64,000 nucleotides of DNA from Mycobacteriales bacterium (GCA_030447385.1 JAUJOY010000004.1:190041-254040), one strand, 5' to 3'; positions 16,942 through 26,652 are shown, numbered from the stretch's first letter. Notes: generated by a model not told the origin, from the sequence alone. Made by a program: numbers and translations.

Positions 16942-17730
16942 TCAGCGCCCCTCGAACACCGGCACCTGCTTGGCGAGGAACGCCCGCACCGCCGCGGCGT
17001 GGTCGAGCGTCGCGCCGGCGCGGGTCTGCAGCTCGTCCTCCTTCTGCAGCGCCTGCTCCAGCGTCGAGGAGGCGGCGTACGCGATCGACTCCGAGATGCA
17101 CGCGTACGCGGCCGTCGGCCCCGCCGCGAGCCGCGTCGCGAGCTCGAGGGCCATCGGCAGCACCTGCTCGGTCGCCACCGCCGCGTTGAGCAGCCCCATC
17201 TCCAGGGCCTGCTCAGCGGTGAACGGCTCGGCGAGCAGCAGCAGCGCCGTCGCCCGGCCGGCGCCGACCAGCCGCGGCAGCGTCCAGGAGAGCCCGGAGT
17301 CCGCGGCCAGCCCGATGCCTGCGAAGGCCGTCGTGTAGCGGGTGCCGGCCGCGCCGATCCGCAGGTCGAGGGCGCAGGCGAGCCCCAGCCCCGCGCCGGC
17401 GGCGGTGCCGTTGAGGGCGGCCACCGCCGGCTTGCCGAGCGAGCTCAGCAGGGTCACGAGCGGGTTGAAGTGCTCCCGCACCGTGCGCAGCGGCGCGTCG
17501 TCGCCCGCCTGCAGCAGCTCGGCGTGCTCGCGCAGGTCCTGGCCGACGCAGAAGGCCCGCCCGGATCCGGTCAGCACCAGCGCGCGGACCGCGTCGTCGT
17601 CACGGACCGCGGTGACCGCCTCGAGCAGCGCGAGCTTCATGGGGGTGGTGAGGGCGTTCATCCCCTCCGGCCGGTTCATCGTGATCACGGCGACGGAGCC
17701 GGTGCGCTCCAGCAGGACGGTGTCGCTCAC
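16942..17730 (-). CDS. Enoyl-CoA hydratase/isomerase family protein
   Basis: A 262-residue crotonase-fold enzyme. MNRPEGMNALT and the oxyanion-hole segments SGSGRAFCVGQDL and ALNGTAAGAGLGLACALDLRI are present. The second catalytic glutamate of true hydratases is replaced around LPRLVGAGRA, where only Asp (AADSG) is near, so it may be an isomerase or act on ring-opened phenylacetyl-CoA-like substrates. GTG start with AAGG upstream. It is divergent from the DUF3117 gene. Confidence 0.85.
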   Translation of the reverse strand: MSDTVLLERTGSVAVITMNRPEGMNALTTPMKLALLEAVTAVRDDDAVRALVLTGSGRAFCVGQDLREHAELLQAGDDAPLRTVREHFNPLVTLLSSLGKPAVAALNGTAAGAGLGLACALDLRIGAAGTRYTTAFAGIGLAADSGLSWTLPRLVGAGRATALLLLAEPFTAEQALEMGLLNAAVATEQVLPMALELATRLAAGPTAAYACISESIAYAASSTLEQALQKEDELQTRAGATLDHAAAVRAFLAKQVPVFEGR

Positions 17731-17928
17731 GGTTCGCCTTCTGTCCTCGCGCGGGCGGGCGGCGCAGGTGGCTGCCAGGCCGAGGATGACACGGGTCGCG
17801 CAGCGCCTGCGCCGCGGCTGGAGGTCCCCTCTTCCCTGCCGAGCGCCTCGTACGGGACAATGGACGCTCCACAGGCGTACGGCCCCGTCCGGGAGGCCGT
17901 TGCGGAGCAAGGACGGGGAGGTTGGTCC

Positions 17929-18096
17929 ATGGCGGCCATGAAGCCGCGGACGGGTGACGGTCCGCTGGAAGTCACCAAGGAGGGCCGCGGCATCGTCATG
18001 CGCGTGCCGCTCGAGGGTGGTGGCCGGCTGGTCGTCGAGCTCAACGCCGAAGAGGTCGAGGCTCTGGGCAACGCCCTCAAGGCTGTCCTGGCCTAG
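17929..18096 (+). CDS. DUF3117 protein, 55 aa
   Basis: A very small conserved actinobacterial protein, equivalent to M. tuberculosis Rv1211. MAAMKPRTGDGPLEVTKEGR and the C-terminal LNAEEVEALGNALK are family constants. The function is unknown. ATG at 17929 gives the exact family length. Upstream, the 198-base gap to the divergent hydratase gene contains GACAAT near 17855 as a possible -10 element. The aminopeptidase gene follows after 2 bases. Confidence 0.93.
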   Translation: MAAMKPRTGDGPLEVTKEGRGIVMRVPLEGGGRLVVELNAEEVEALGNALKAVLA

Positions 18097-18098
18097 CG

Positions 18099-19631
18099 GT
18101 GCCGACTGCCCGCCGGACGCGCGCAGCTGCGACTTCGTTCCCGGCAGTGCCGCTGCCCGCTGTCCGGCTGGCGGCCGACCTGCCGGCGGCACCCGTCGTC
18201 GCTGTGCCCACCCGGCCCGGCGAGGGGGGAGCGCAGCTCTGCGGCGCGCTTGCGGTCGAGGGGCTCGATGCGGCCCGCCTGGTCTCGGCCGAGTCGGCGA
18301 AGGGGGAGCCCGGCGAGCTCGTGGCGGCGCCCGGTCCGGGCGGAGCTGCGCCGGAGCGGGTGCTGCTCGTGGGCGTGGGCTCAGCCTCCCCGGCGGATCT
18401 GCGCAAGGCCGGCGCGGCGCTCGCCCGGCGGGCCAAGGACGCGGACTCGCTCGCGATCGACCTGCGCTCGCTGGAGGTCGACGGGTCCGGGCTGCGGGCG
18501 CTGGCCGAGGGCCTGCTGCTGGCGTCCTACTCGTACTCGCTGAAGCGGGAGCCGAAGGAGCGGGCACTCTCGACGGTCACCCTCGTCGGCCCGACGCTGC
18601 AGGCCGACCTCGACACCGCGATCTGCGTCGTCCGGGCCACCGCCGCGGCGCGCGACCTGGTCAACACGCCGTCCCTGCGCAAGACCCCGGACTGGCTCGC
18701 CGAGGCGGCCCGCGCTCTGCTGACCGGGCTGTCGGTGACGGTCCGCGACGAGAAGGAGCTGGCCCGGCGCGGCTTCGGGGGCATCGTCGCCGTGGGTCAG
18801 GGCTCCACCCGCCCGCCCCGCCTGATCGAGGCGGTCTACGACGGAGGCGGCTCGCGGCACGTCGTCCTGGTCGGCAAGGGGATCACGTTCGACACCGGTG
18901 GCCTGTCGCTCAAGCCCACCGAGGGCATGCTCGCGATGAAGACCGACATGGGGGGAGCCGCCGCGGTCCTCGCCACCCTGCGGGCCGTGGCCGACCTCGC
19001 GCTGCCCCTGAAGGTGACGGTGCTCGCCGCTGCGGCCGAGAACATGCCGAGCGGCACGGCCCAGCGGCCCGGTGACGTCCTCACGCAGTACGGCGGCCGC
19101 ACGGTCGAGGTGCTCAACACCGACGCGGAGGGGCGCCTGGTCCTGGCCGACGCCCTCGCGTACGCCGACCGCGAGCTCGCGCCGGACGTCCTGGTCAACG
19201 TGGCGACGCTGACCGGCGCGATGCCGGTGGCGCTCGGCAGGCGCTACGCCGGGATGTTCGCCTCCTCCGACGAGCTGGCCAGGCAGCTGGAGCGGGCCTC
19301 CGCCGCGTCGGGAGAGCCGCTGTGGCGGATGCCGCTGGTGGAGGACTACCGCGCCGCGCTGGACTCGCCGATCGCCGACCTGCGCAACATCGGGGCCCCC
19401 CGCCTCAAGCTGCAGGGCGGCTCGATCACGGCGGCGCTGTTCCTGCGCGAGTTCACCGGCGGCCGGCCCTGGGCCCACCTCGACATCGCCGGCCCGGCCC
19501 GGTCGGGCGCCGACGAGGACGAGCTCACCAAGGGCGGCACCGGCTACGGCGTCCGGCTGCTGACGGCGTGGCTGACGGCGCTGGCCGCCGAGCCGGCCGC
19601 GCATACGTCCCGACTCCGCAGAAGCGCCTGA
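18099..19631 (+). CDS. pepA: Leucyl aminopeptidase, M17 family
   Basis: A cytosolic hexameric metallo-aminopeptidase that removes N-terminal residues. The C-terminal catalytic domain has GKGITFDTGGLSLKP, MKTDMGGAA and the signature NTDAEGRL near residue 340, which include the metal-binding Lys, Asp and Glu residues. At 510 residues it is full length. The GTG start lies 2 bases after the DUF3117 stop, and the stop overlaps the next gene as TGATG. Confidence 0.93.
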   Translation: MPTARRTRAAATSFPAVPLPAVRLAADLPAAPVVAVPTRPGEGGAQLCGALAVEGLDAARLVSAESAKGEPGELVAAPGPGGAAPERVLLVGVGSASPADLRKAGAALARRAKDADSLAIDLRSLEVDGSGLRALAEGLLLASYSYSLKREPKERALSTVTLVGPTLQADLDTAICVVRATAAARDLVNTPSLRKTPDWLAEAARALLTGLSVTVRDEKELARRGFGGIVAVGQGSTRPPRLIEAVYDGGGSRHVVLVGKGITFDTGGLSLKPTEGMLAMKTDMGGAAAVLATLRAVADLALPLKVTVLAAAAENMPSGTAQRPGDVLTQYGGRTVEVLNTDAEGRLVLADALAYADRELAPDVLVNVATLTGAMPVALGRRYAGMFASSDELARQLERASAASGEPLWRMPLVEDYRAALDSPIADLRNIGAPRLKLQGGSITAALFLREFTGGRPWAHLDIAGPARSGADEDELTKGGTGYGVRLLTAWLTALAAEPAAHTSRLRRSA

Positions 19632-19963
19632 TGTACGGCCTCACGGTCCGCTGGTCCCTGTCGGGCACGCCTCCCGGCACCGAGGACCGGCTGCGCGACT
19701 ACGTCCACGAGACGTCCCTCGCCCGCTTCAGCGGGATGCCGGGGCTGGTCCAGAAGACGTGGCAGCTCGCCGACCGCGGCTTCTTCTCGGGGGTCTACAT
19801 CTGGTCGACGGCACAGGCGCGGGCGCAGTTCCTCGAGAGCTTCCGGGCCAACCCCAGTCCGGTGAGCAACCTGGTGGGCTCCGACCCCGACGTCGTGCAG
19901 GAGTGGGATCTCGTCGCCGTCGCCGTGGGCGGGGACGGGCCGCTCGACGGGCCGGCCGCGTAG
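19631..19963 (+). CDS. YdhR-like dimeric alpha/beta-barrel protein
   Basis: This 110-residue protein looks like a ferredoxin-like dimeric alpha/beta-barrel (monooxygenase-like) domain: a first strand (MYGLTVRWSLSG), MPGLVQKTW, GVYIWSTAQARAQFLESFRANP and a C-terminal VQEWDLVAV strand. Related small proteins are often annotated as putative monooxygenases, but no cofactor site is visible. The ATG overlaps the aminopeptidase stop by one base. Confidence 0.7.
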   Translation: MYGLTVRWSLSGTPPGTEDRLRDYVHETSLARFSGMPGLVQKTWQLADRGFFSGVYIWSTAQARAQFLESFRANPSPVSNLVGSDPDVVQEWDLVAVAVGGDGPLDGPAA

Positions 19964-20000
19964 CCCCGGCCGGGCCTCGAGCGCGAGCGGCCGCAGCCAC

Positions 20001-20006
20001 TACGGT
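20001..20006 (+). promoter_or_regulatory. Possible -10 box before the small membrane protein
   Basis: TACGGT lies 43 bases upstream of the GTG at 20050 and is followed by a ribosome site (CAGGGAG), so here a normal leadered transcript is expected. Confidence 0.35.
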
Positions 20007-20049
20007 GAAGGGCACCACAGGAGAGCCCGGACCTCGAGCAGGGAGCGTC

Positions 20050-20265
20050 GTGTCGTCAAGCACCGGTGATGGAGCGGAACTGGAGTTCGCCGTGATGGGC
20101 GGAGCCATCCTGATGACCCTCTTCGGCATCGCGGTGATCGCCTTCGATGCGCTGTTCAGCGTCGAGCTGATCCCGCACAGCACCGGACTGGCGAGCGGGA
20201 TCATGATCGCCTGCGCGGTCGTCGGGACCCTTGTCGGGAAGGCCCTGGCCCGCGGTCGCGGATAG
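20050..20265 (+). CDS. Small two-helix membrane protein, 71 aa
   Basis: Two transmembrane helices are evident: GAILMTLFGIAVIAFDALF and GIMIACAVVGTLVGKALA, after a polar N-terminus. I recognise no family. GTG start with AGGGAG 5-6 bases upstream. It ends 18 bases before the convergent O-methyltransferase gene, so it is probably monocistronic. Confidence 0.65.
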   Translation: MSSSTGDGAELEFAVMGGAILMTLFGIAVIAFDALFSVELIPHSTGLASGIMIACAVVGTLVGKALARGRG

Positions 20266-20283
20266 GCAGGTCGTCCGGGGTGG

Positions 20284-20856
20284 TCAGCAGGTCCGGGCCG
20301 CGACCAGCAGCCCCGTCCCGACGGGCAGCGCCGCGGTCACGAACCGGCCGTCGTCGCGCACCGTCTTGGCCAGCTCGCGCAGGGCCACGGTCTCCGGGTC
20401 GCGCGCCGCGGGCTCGGCGATCCGGCCACCGGCCAGGGCCCCCGCGAAGACGATCACCCCAGCGGGCCGCAGCAGGCGGGCCGCGGCCTCGAGGTAGTCC
20501 GGGTTCTCCGACTTCGCGGCGTCGCAGAACAGCAGGTCGTACGCCGCGTCGGACAGCCGGGGCAGCACGTCGAGCGCGCGCCCCGCGATCAGGCGGGCCC
20601 GACCAGCGGGCACCCCTGCCTCGGCCAGCGATGCCTTGGCGAGGCGCTGGTGCTCGCTCTCGCTGTCGACGCTGGTCAGGATCCCGCCCGGGCGCATCCC
20701 CCGCAGCAGCCACAGCGAGGAGACGCCGGCACCCGTGCCGAGCTCGACGACGGCCTTGCCGTTGGCGGCCGCCGCGAGCAGGGCGAGCACCGCCCCGGTC
20801 AAGGCGTCGACCGCCGCCACGCCGACCTCCGCCGCCCGCTGCCGAGCCGCGAGCAT
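20284..20856 (-). CDS. O-methyltransferase, Rv1220c type
   Basis: A SAM-dependent class I methyltransferase of the caffeoyl-CoA/catechol O-methyltransferase family. [16 protein letters not shown] is the SAM-binding motif I, and [15 protein letters not shown] holds the metal-binding region. It is divergent from sigE as in mycobacteria. The first ordinary start (ATG 20856) gives 190 residues, but the frame upstream encodes [14 protein letters not shown], which looks homologous to the family N-terminus. No ATG, GTG or TTG exists between 20856 and the stop at 21091. An AGGGAGG site 5 bases before an ATC at 21042 suggests a rare start there. Confidence 0.85.
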   Translation of the reverse strand: MLAARQRAAEVGVAAVDALTGAVLALLAAAANGKAVVELGTGAGVSSLWLLRGMRPGGILTSVDSESEHQRLAKASLAEAGVPAGRARLIAGRALDVLPRLSDAAYDLLFCDAAKSENPDYLEAAARLLRPAGVIVFAGALAGGRIAEPAARDPETVALRELAKTVRDDGRFVTAALPVGTGLLVAARTC

Positions 20857-21105
20857 CGCGGGGTCCTCGGGCTGCCACGCTGCGGCCCAGTCGGCGAAGG
20901 CGCTGTCGGAGCGCCCGCGCGGGCTCCCCCGGTTGTCCTGGGCCGACCTGTCCTGTGCCGACCTGTCCTGCGTGCCACCGGCTCGGCCCGCGGCGGGCCT
21001 GTCCCCGCCGCCCGCGCCGCTGTTGCTGCCTCCGGAGTCGATGACGGCCTCCCTGCGCTCGCGGGTCCGCCGACCCGGGTCCGCGCGACCCTATCCGTGC
21101 CTTCG

Positions 21106-21132
21106 GGGAACGGGGACCGCAGGCACCGCGTT
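21106..21132 (+). promoter_or_regulatory. ECF-type promoter of sigE (autoregulation)
   Basis: GGGAAC (21106-21111), 18 bases, then GTT (21130-21132, preceded by C) reproduces the GGAAC-N18-GTT consensus of SigE/SigH-type ECF promoters. It is the only such site placed to drive sigE, whose ATG is 56 bases downstream. Confidence 0.65.
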
Positions 21133-21187
21133 GCCCGAAGAGGAGCCGAACCGGGCTTCACGCCCACCACACAGGAGGCCGGGCACC

Positions 21188-21820
21188 ATGACGCCGACCA
21201 GGGTGCTCGACGCGCCCGGACCGTCGACGAGCGTGGAAGAGGTCTCGATGCCGCTGCCGGTGCCCGCCACGGGCCCGTGGTCGCCCGCCGCGCCGGAGGC
21301 CTGGTCCCCGCCATCGTGGGACGAGGTCGTGCGCAACCACTCGGCGCGGGTCTACCGCCTGGCCTACCGCCTCACCGGCAACCCCCATGACGCCGAGGAC
21401 CTCACGCAGGAGGTCTTCGTCCGCGTCTTCCGGTCCCTGTCGAGCTACACCCCTGGCACGTTCGAGGGCTGGCTGCACCGGATCACGACCAACCTGTTCC
21501 TCGACCTCGTGCGCCGCCGTGCCCGCATCCGCTTCGACGCCCTGCCCGACGACGCCGAGCGGCTGGCCAGCGGCGAGCGCGGACCGGCCCAGGTCTACGA
21601 GGACACGCACTTCGACGCCGACGTGCAGGCCGCCCTGGACGCCCTGCCACCGGACTTCCGCGCCGCAGTCGTCCTGTGCGACCTCGAGGGGTTGTCCTAC
21701 GAGGAGATCGCGGCGACCCTGGGCATCAAGATCGGCACCGTGCGCAGCCGCATCCACCGTGGCCGCTCGCAGCTGCGGGCCGCCCTCGCCCACCGCGCTC
21801 CGGTCGCGGACCCGTCGTGA
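21188..21820 (+). CDS. sigE: ECF RNA polymerase sigma factor SigE
   Basis: A 210-residue extracytoplasmic-function sigma factor for envelope stress. Region 2 is [26 protein letters not shown]; region 4 is [28 protein letters not shown]. There is an N-terminal extension of about 45 residues. ATG start with AGGAGG 10 bases upstream. It heads the cluster sigE-rseA-rseB-like-htrA-tatB, the same order as mycobacteria plus an RseB-like gene. The upstream ECF consensus indicates positive autoregulation. Confidence 0.95.
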   Translation: MTPTRVLDAPGPSTSVEEVSMPLPVPATGPWSPAAPEAWSPPSWDEVVRNHSARVYRLAYRLTGNPHDAEDLTQEVFVRVFRSLSSYTPGTFEGWLHRITTNLFLDLVRRRARIRFDALPDDAERLASGERGPAQVYEDTHFDADVQAALDALPPDFRAAVVLCDLEGLSYEEIAATLGIKIGTVRSRIHRGRSQLRAALAHRAPVADPS

Positions 21821-21836
21821 GCGGCGGAGGCGTGCG

Positions 21837-22388
21837 GTGAAGGACTGCCTCGGGGATGTGGTGGCGGCGCTCGTGGACGGCGAGCTCGACCACCCCGAGC
21901 GCGAACGCGCCCAGCGCCACCTCGCCCACTGCGAGAGCTGCCGCGCGGAGGTCGACGGGCAGCGGCGGCTCAAGGCCCGCCTGTCGGGTCTCGCCCCCGA
22001 CGTGCCCCCGCTGGACCAGCTGCTCACCGCCCGGCTGCTGCATCTGAGCACGACCGACAGCGGCCCACGCCGGCCCGGCCCCACGGCTCCCGGAGCCGGT
22101 CGTCCGGCCGGTCGTCCCCTCAGTCGCCCGGTCGGCCGCGGCGCCGAGTCGCGGCGTCCGCCCGGTCAGGGCCAGCGGCGCAGGCGCACCGCCGCGGGCA
22201 CCGCGCTGGCCGCCGCTCTCGGTCTCAGCGCGGCCTTCGCCCTCGGCAGCCCGCAGTCGCGGCCGCCGTCCACGCCACTGGATCCCGGCGCCGACTCCTT
22301 CGTCGTGGAGTTCGTGAACACCACCGCCGACGTGCCCACGGCCCGCCGGACCTCTCTGACCAACGGGGGCGTCGGGAGCGGCCGGTGA
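21837..22388 (+). CDS. rseA: Zinc-binding anti-sigma factor RseA
   Basis: The N-terminal ZAS domain contains H-x3-C-x2-C in HLAHCESC near residues 30-37 and would hold SigE. A basic, Pro-rich linker and one transmembrane helix (AAGTALAAALGLSAAFALG) follow, with a short extracytoplasmic tail, so it can sense the envelope. It is 183 residues from GTG at 21837 (GGAGG 6 bases upstream). Its stop overlaps the next start as GTGA, which fits stoichiometric production of sensor parts. Confidence 0.9.
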   Translation: MKDCLGDVVAALVDGELDHPERERAQRHLAHCESCRAEVDGQRRLKARLSGLAPDVPPLDQLLTARLLHLSTTDSGPRRPGPTAPGAGRPAGRPLSRPVGRGAESRRPPGQGQRRRRTAAGTALAAALGLSAAFALGSPQSRPPSTPLDPGADSFVVEFVNTTADVPTARRTSLTNGGVGSGR

Positions 22389-23440
22389 GGCACCGCCTGC
22401 TCGTCGTGCTCGTGGGTGCGGGGGTCGTGCTCGGCGGCCTGCCGGCGGCGGCCGCTCCCGCAGCGACGGCCTCGACCCGTCCGGAGCAGGAAGCTCTCGG
22501 GCTGCTCGAGTCCGCCGCCCGCGCCGGCCGGGTTCTCACCTACAGCGGGACCCAGTACCTCGCCACCTGGCGGGGCCGGGACACCGCCGCCCTGGTGCAG
22601 GTCGCGCACGATCCCGTCGACGGCCCGGTCGTCACGCCGGCAGCGCCGGCAGCAGCGAGCGACCCGCTTCCGATCACCTCGGCGGCCACGCTCGACCCGC
22701 GGCTGCTCGGCCGGCTCGCGAGCACCTACGACCTCGTCCTGCTCGACGCCGACCGCTGCGCCGGACGTCCGGCGGACGTCGTGGAGGCACGGCGGCCGCA
22801 GGGCGCCGTGGCGGGCCGGTTCTGGGTCGACCGGCTCACCGGGCTGCTGCTGCGCCGGGACGTGTTCGACGAGCACGGCTCCCGGATCTCCAGCAGCGCG
22901 TTCCTCGACGTCGAGGTGGCGGGGGACGCCGAGGCGGCGGGGGTGGGGGAGCCCGCACCGCAGGCCGGGGCGGCCGGCTCCGGACCCGGGGGCTCCCCGG
23001 AGCCGCTCGCCGAGGCCGCCTCGCGGCTGCGAGCGGCCGGCTGGGAGGTGCCTGAGGCGCTGCCGCTGGGCTTCGGCCTGTTCGACACCCGGCTCGAGTC
23101 GCCCTCGCCCGGGCAGGAGGTCCTGCACCTGGCCTACTCCGACGGGCTGTCCACCGTGTCGCTGTTCGCTCAGCCCGGGCAGCTCGGCACCGAGCCTCCC
23201 GAAGGCTTCACGCTGGAGTCGGCCGGGGGCCGTCCGGTCTGGAAGCGTCATGAGGCGCCGGAGCGCGTGGTCTGGAGCGGGAACGGCCGCGTCTGGACCT
23301 TGATCTCCGACGCGCCGCCGGCGGCGGTGCGAACCGCAGTGGCCGCCCTGCCCCGCGACCCGGCGCCGCGGACCGACCTGCTGGCGCGGCTCGGGCGGGG
23401 TCTGACACGGCTCGCCGGCATGGTCGTGGGGTCGGGCTGA
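22385..23440 (+). CDS. RseB/MucB-like exported sigma-E regulator
   Basis: This 351-residue exported protein has a signal peptide (about 1-29) and a MucB/RseB-like fold with a lipoprotein-binding-like N-terminal half (RAGRVLTYSGTQYLATW, RFWVDRLTGLLLRRDVFDEHG) and a smaller C-terminal domain. A Gly/Glu/Pro linker at about 180-210 separates them. In proteobacteria RseB protects RseA from cleavage. Placed between rseA and htrA with overlapping codons, it probably does the same here. The equivalent position in M. tuberculosis lacks this gene. Confidence 0.75.
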   Translation: MRHRLLVVLVGAGVVLGGLPAAAAPAATASTRPEQEALGLLESAARAGRVLTYSGTQYLATWRGRDTAALVQVAHDPVDGPVVTPAAPAAASDPLPITSAATLDPRLLGRLASTYDLVLLDADRCAGRPADVVEARRPQGAVAGRFWVDRLTGLLLRRDVFDEHGSRISSSAFLDVEVAGDAEAAGVGEPAPQAGAAGSGPGGSPEPLAEAASRLRAAGWEVPEALPLGFGLFDTRLESPSPGQEVLHLAYSDGLSTVSLFAQPGQLGTEPPEGFTLESAGGRPVWKRHEAPERVVWSGNGRVWTLISDAPPAAVRTAVAALPRDPAPRTDLLARLGRGLTRLAGMVVGSG

Positions 23441-23490
23441 CGGTCCGCCCCTGCCCGCCGCGTCGGCTGACGCAGACTTCACACCCGACG

Positions 23491-23517
23491 GGGAAGACTG
23501 AGGCGTACGCGCCCGTC
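23491..23517 (+). promoter_or_regulatory. Probable SigE-type promoter of htrA
   Basis: GGGAAG (23491-23496), 18 bases, then GTC (23515-23517, preceded by C) differs from the sigE promoter consensus by one base in each box and keeps its exact spacing. It lies 33 bases before the htrA ATG. Confidence 0.45.
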
Positions 23518-23549
23518 CCGCCCGCATGTCTGCTCCCCCGGAGGATCCG

Positions 23550-25001
<1,452 letters not shown>

Positions 25002-25009
25002 GCGAGCCG

Positions 25010-25015
25010 TAGGCT
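25010..25015 (+). promoter_or_regulatory. Possible -10 box for tatB
   Basis: TAGGCT lies just after the htrA stop and 22 bases before the tatB ATG, with a ribosome site GGGAGG in between. Confidence 0.35.
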
Positions 25016-25037
25016 GGGCGGACTCGGGAGGTGGGCG

Positions 25038-25361
25038 ATGTTCGACAATCTGGGCTGGGGCGAGCTGGTGGTGCTGCTCGTGCTCGGGTTGTTCGTGTTC
25101 GGCCCTGACCGGCTGCCGGGCCTTGCCGCTGATGCCGGCCGGACGCTGCGCAAGGTCCGGACGTACGTCAAGGGCATGACCGACGACCTCAAGAGCGAGC
25201 TCGGCCCCGAGCTCGGCGATGTCGACCTCGCCTCGCTGCACCCGCGCACGTTCGTGCAGAAGCACCTGTTCCACGACGACGAGGACGACGCTCCGGCACC
25301 CCGGCGCAGCGCGGCGCTGGCGCCGGGCGAGTCCGCGCCGTGGGACCCGGACACCACCTGA
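25038..25361 (+). CDS. tatB: Sec-independent translocase protein TatB
   Basis: A 107-residue Tat export component. The N-terminal transmembrane helix (LVVLLVLGLFVFGPDRLP) includes the FGP hinge of TatA/B proteins, and an amphipathic helix follows (LAADAGRTLRKVRTYVKG). The acidic tail is typical of actinobacterial TatB, and the position after htrA matches mycobacteria. ATG with GGGAGG upstream. Confidence 0.92.
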   Translation: MFDNLGWGELVVLLVLGLFVFGPDRLPGLAADAGRTLRKVRTYVKGMTDDLKSELGPELGDVDLASLHPRTFVQKHLFHDDEDDAPAPRRSAALAPGESAPWDPDTT

Positions 25362-25420
25362 GCTCCACCGGGAGAAACGCCCGCTCCTCGGGTACGTTGC
25401 GCCAGCATCCTGATCGGGAG

Positions 25421-25435
25421 GGCACGTGAGGTGCC
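25421..25435 (+). other. Short hairpin in the leader of the PhnDCE-type operon
   Basis: GGCAC (25421-25425) and GTGCC (25431-25435) form a 5-bp stem around GTGAG, 35 bases before the leader ORF. Its role is unknown; it may be part of a structured 5' region. Confidence 0.3.
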
Positions 25436-25469
25436 CCGCCCCGCAGCGCAGAGGGGAGGAGACGCACCG

Positions 25470-25544
25470 ATGACTGCTCCGCAGCCGACGACGGTGCGCC
25501 ACCTCCTGGGCCACATCTACGGCCAGCCGCTAGGCCGTTGTTGA
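25470..25544 (+). CDS. Candidate 24-aa leader peptide before the ABC operon
   Basis: ATG through TGA encodes MTAPQPTTVRHLLGHIYGQPLGRC minus its last four residues in conserved-looking form; that is, the peptide ends LGRC. It has the strongest ribosome site in this region (GGGGAGGAG, 9 bases upstream), includes a rare CTA leucine codon and ends with Arg-Cys before the stop. Thirty-eight bases later comes a terminator-like hairpin, then the ABC transporter genes. This is the layout of a transcription-attenuation leader. It is too short for ordinary gene calls. Confidence 0.5.
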   Translation: MTAPQPTTVRHLLGHIYGQPLGRC

Positions 25545-25582
25545 CGTCTCGACGAGGTCGGCTCCGTCCAGAGCTGATCGTT

Positions 25583-25599
25583 CACCCTGGTTCAGGGTG
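25583..25599 (+). terminator. Terminator/attenuator hairpin in the operon leader
   Basis: CACCCTG (25583-25589) and CAGGGTG (25593-25599) form a perfect 7-bp stem with a GTT loop, followed by CGTCCTTCTCT, the most T-rich stretch nearby. It sits between the leader ORF and the first transporter gene. Further GC stems follow up to 25752. Confidence 0.5.
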
Positions 25600-25752
25600 C
25601 GTCCTTCTCTCGCTGGGGCAACCACGTCCGGCCCGCCTCCTCGGACGTCGATCCGCTCGCGCCCGTCCTGCCGGGCGGGTCCCGTTCCCGCCGTGCGTCC
25701 AGCCTGCGGCGGTCCCGTCGCGCGCTCCCCACCTCACCCCCGAGGATCCGTC

Positions 25753-26652
25753 GTGCGCCGTCCCCTGATCGGCCTGCTCGCCCTCGTCCCGGTGCTGCTC
25801 GCGGGCTGCGGCTCCTCGTCCAGCGGGTCAGCGCGGGGCGAGGAGCTGCCGGCCACGCTGCGGGTGGGCATCATCCCCAACGTCGCGCCCGACTCGCAGC
25901 GCGCCGCGTACGCCCCCTTCGGCGAGGACCTGGCCCGGCGGCTGGGGGTGGAGGTCGAGCTGTTCGTCGCCACCAACTACGCCGGCGTCGTCACGGCGCT
26001 GGCCGCCGGCCGGGTCGACATCGCCTACCTGGGCGGGCTGACCTACGCAGAGGCCGAGCGGCAGGTGCCGCTCACCCCGCTGGTCACCGAGGTGGACCAG
26101 GAGACGCACACGTCCCGCTACCTGTCGGCCGTCGTCGTCCCCGCCGGATCGGCTGCCCGGTCGGTCGAGGACGTCGTGAAGGCAGGTGGCAGCTTCGCCT
26201 TCGGGGACCCGAGCTCGACCTCGGGCTCGCTCTACCCCCGGCTGATGCTGGACGCGGCGGGGGCCCGCTGCTCACCGACCACGCTCGAGGACTGCCCGCC
26301 ACTGACGTCGGTGCGCTTCACCGGTGGGCACGACGCCACGGCACTGGCCGTGGCAGGTGGCCGCGCGGACGCCGGCGGCCTGGAGCTGCGGGTGCTGAAC
26401 CGGCTCAGAGCCAAGGGCGGTGTCCCGCCCGACGCGCTGCGCGTCGTCGGCACCCGTGAGGTCATGGGCTACCCGTGGGTGGGCCGCACCGCCCTGGGTG
26501 CGGGTGCGCTGGACAGGGTCCGGCAGGCCTTCCTCACCCTCGACGACCCGAAGCTGCTGGACCTGCTGCGCGCGGAGCGCTACGTCACGGTGCAGCCGTC
26601 GGACTACGACGAGGTACGCCGCGAGGCGGCCCGGCTGGGACTGCTGCGATGA
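25753..26652 (+). CDS. PhnD-type ABC transporter substrate-binding lipoprotein
   Basis: A 299-residue lipoprotein of the phosphate/phosphite/phosphonate-binding PhnD family. The lipobox is LLAGC near residue 19. LRVGIIPNVAPDSQRAAYAP, VDIAYLGGLTYA and SFAFGDPSSTSGSLYP are the family's ligand-pocket segments. GTG start with GAGGA 6-7 bases upstream. It is the first gene of a three-gene importer with ATGA overlaps. The substrate could be phosphonate, phosphite or another oxyanion; no C-P lyase or phosphonatase genes are nearby to decide. Confidence 0.88.
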   Translation: MRRPLIGLLALVPVLLAGCGSSSSGSARGEELPATLRVGIIPNVAPDSQRAAYAPFGEDLARRLGVEVELFVATNYAGVVTALAAGRVDIAYLGGLTYAEAERQVPLTPLVTEVDQETHTSRYLSAVVVPAGSAARSVEDVVKAGGSFAFGDPSSTSGSLYPRLMLDAAGARCSPTTLEDCPPLTSVRFTGGHDATALAVAGGRADAGGLELRVLNRLRAKGGVPPDALRVVGTREVMGYPWVGRTALGAGALDRVRQAFLTLDDPKLLDLLRAERYVTVQPSDYDEVRREAARLGLLR

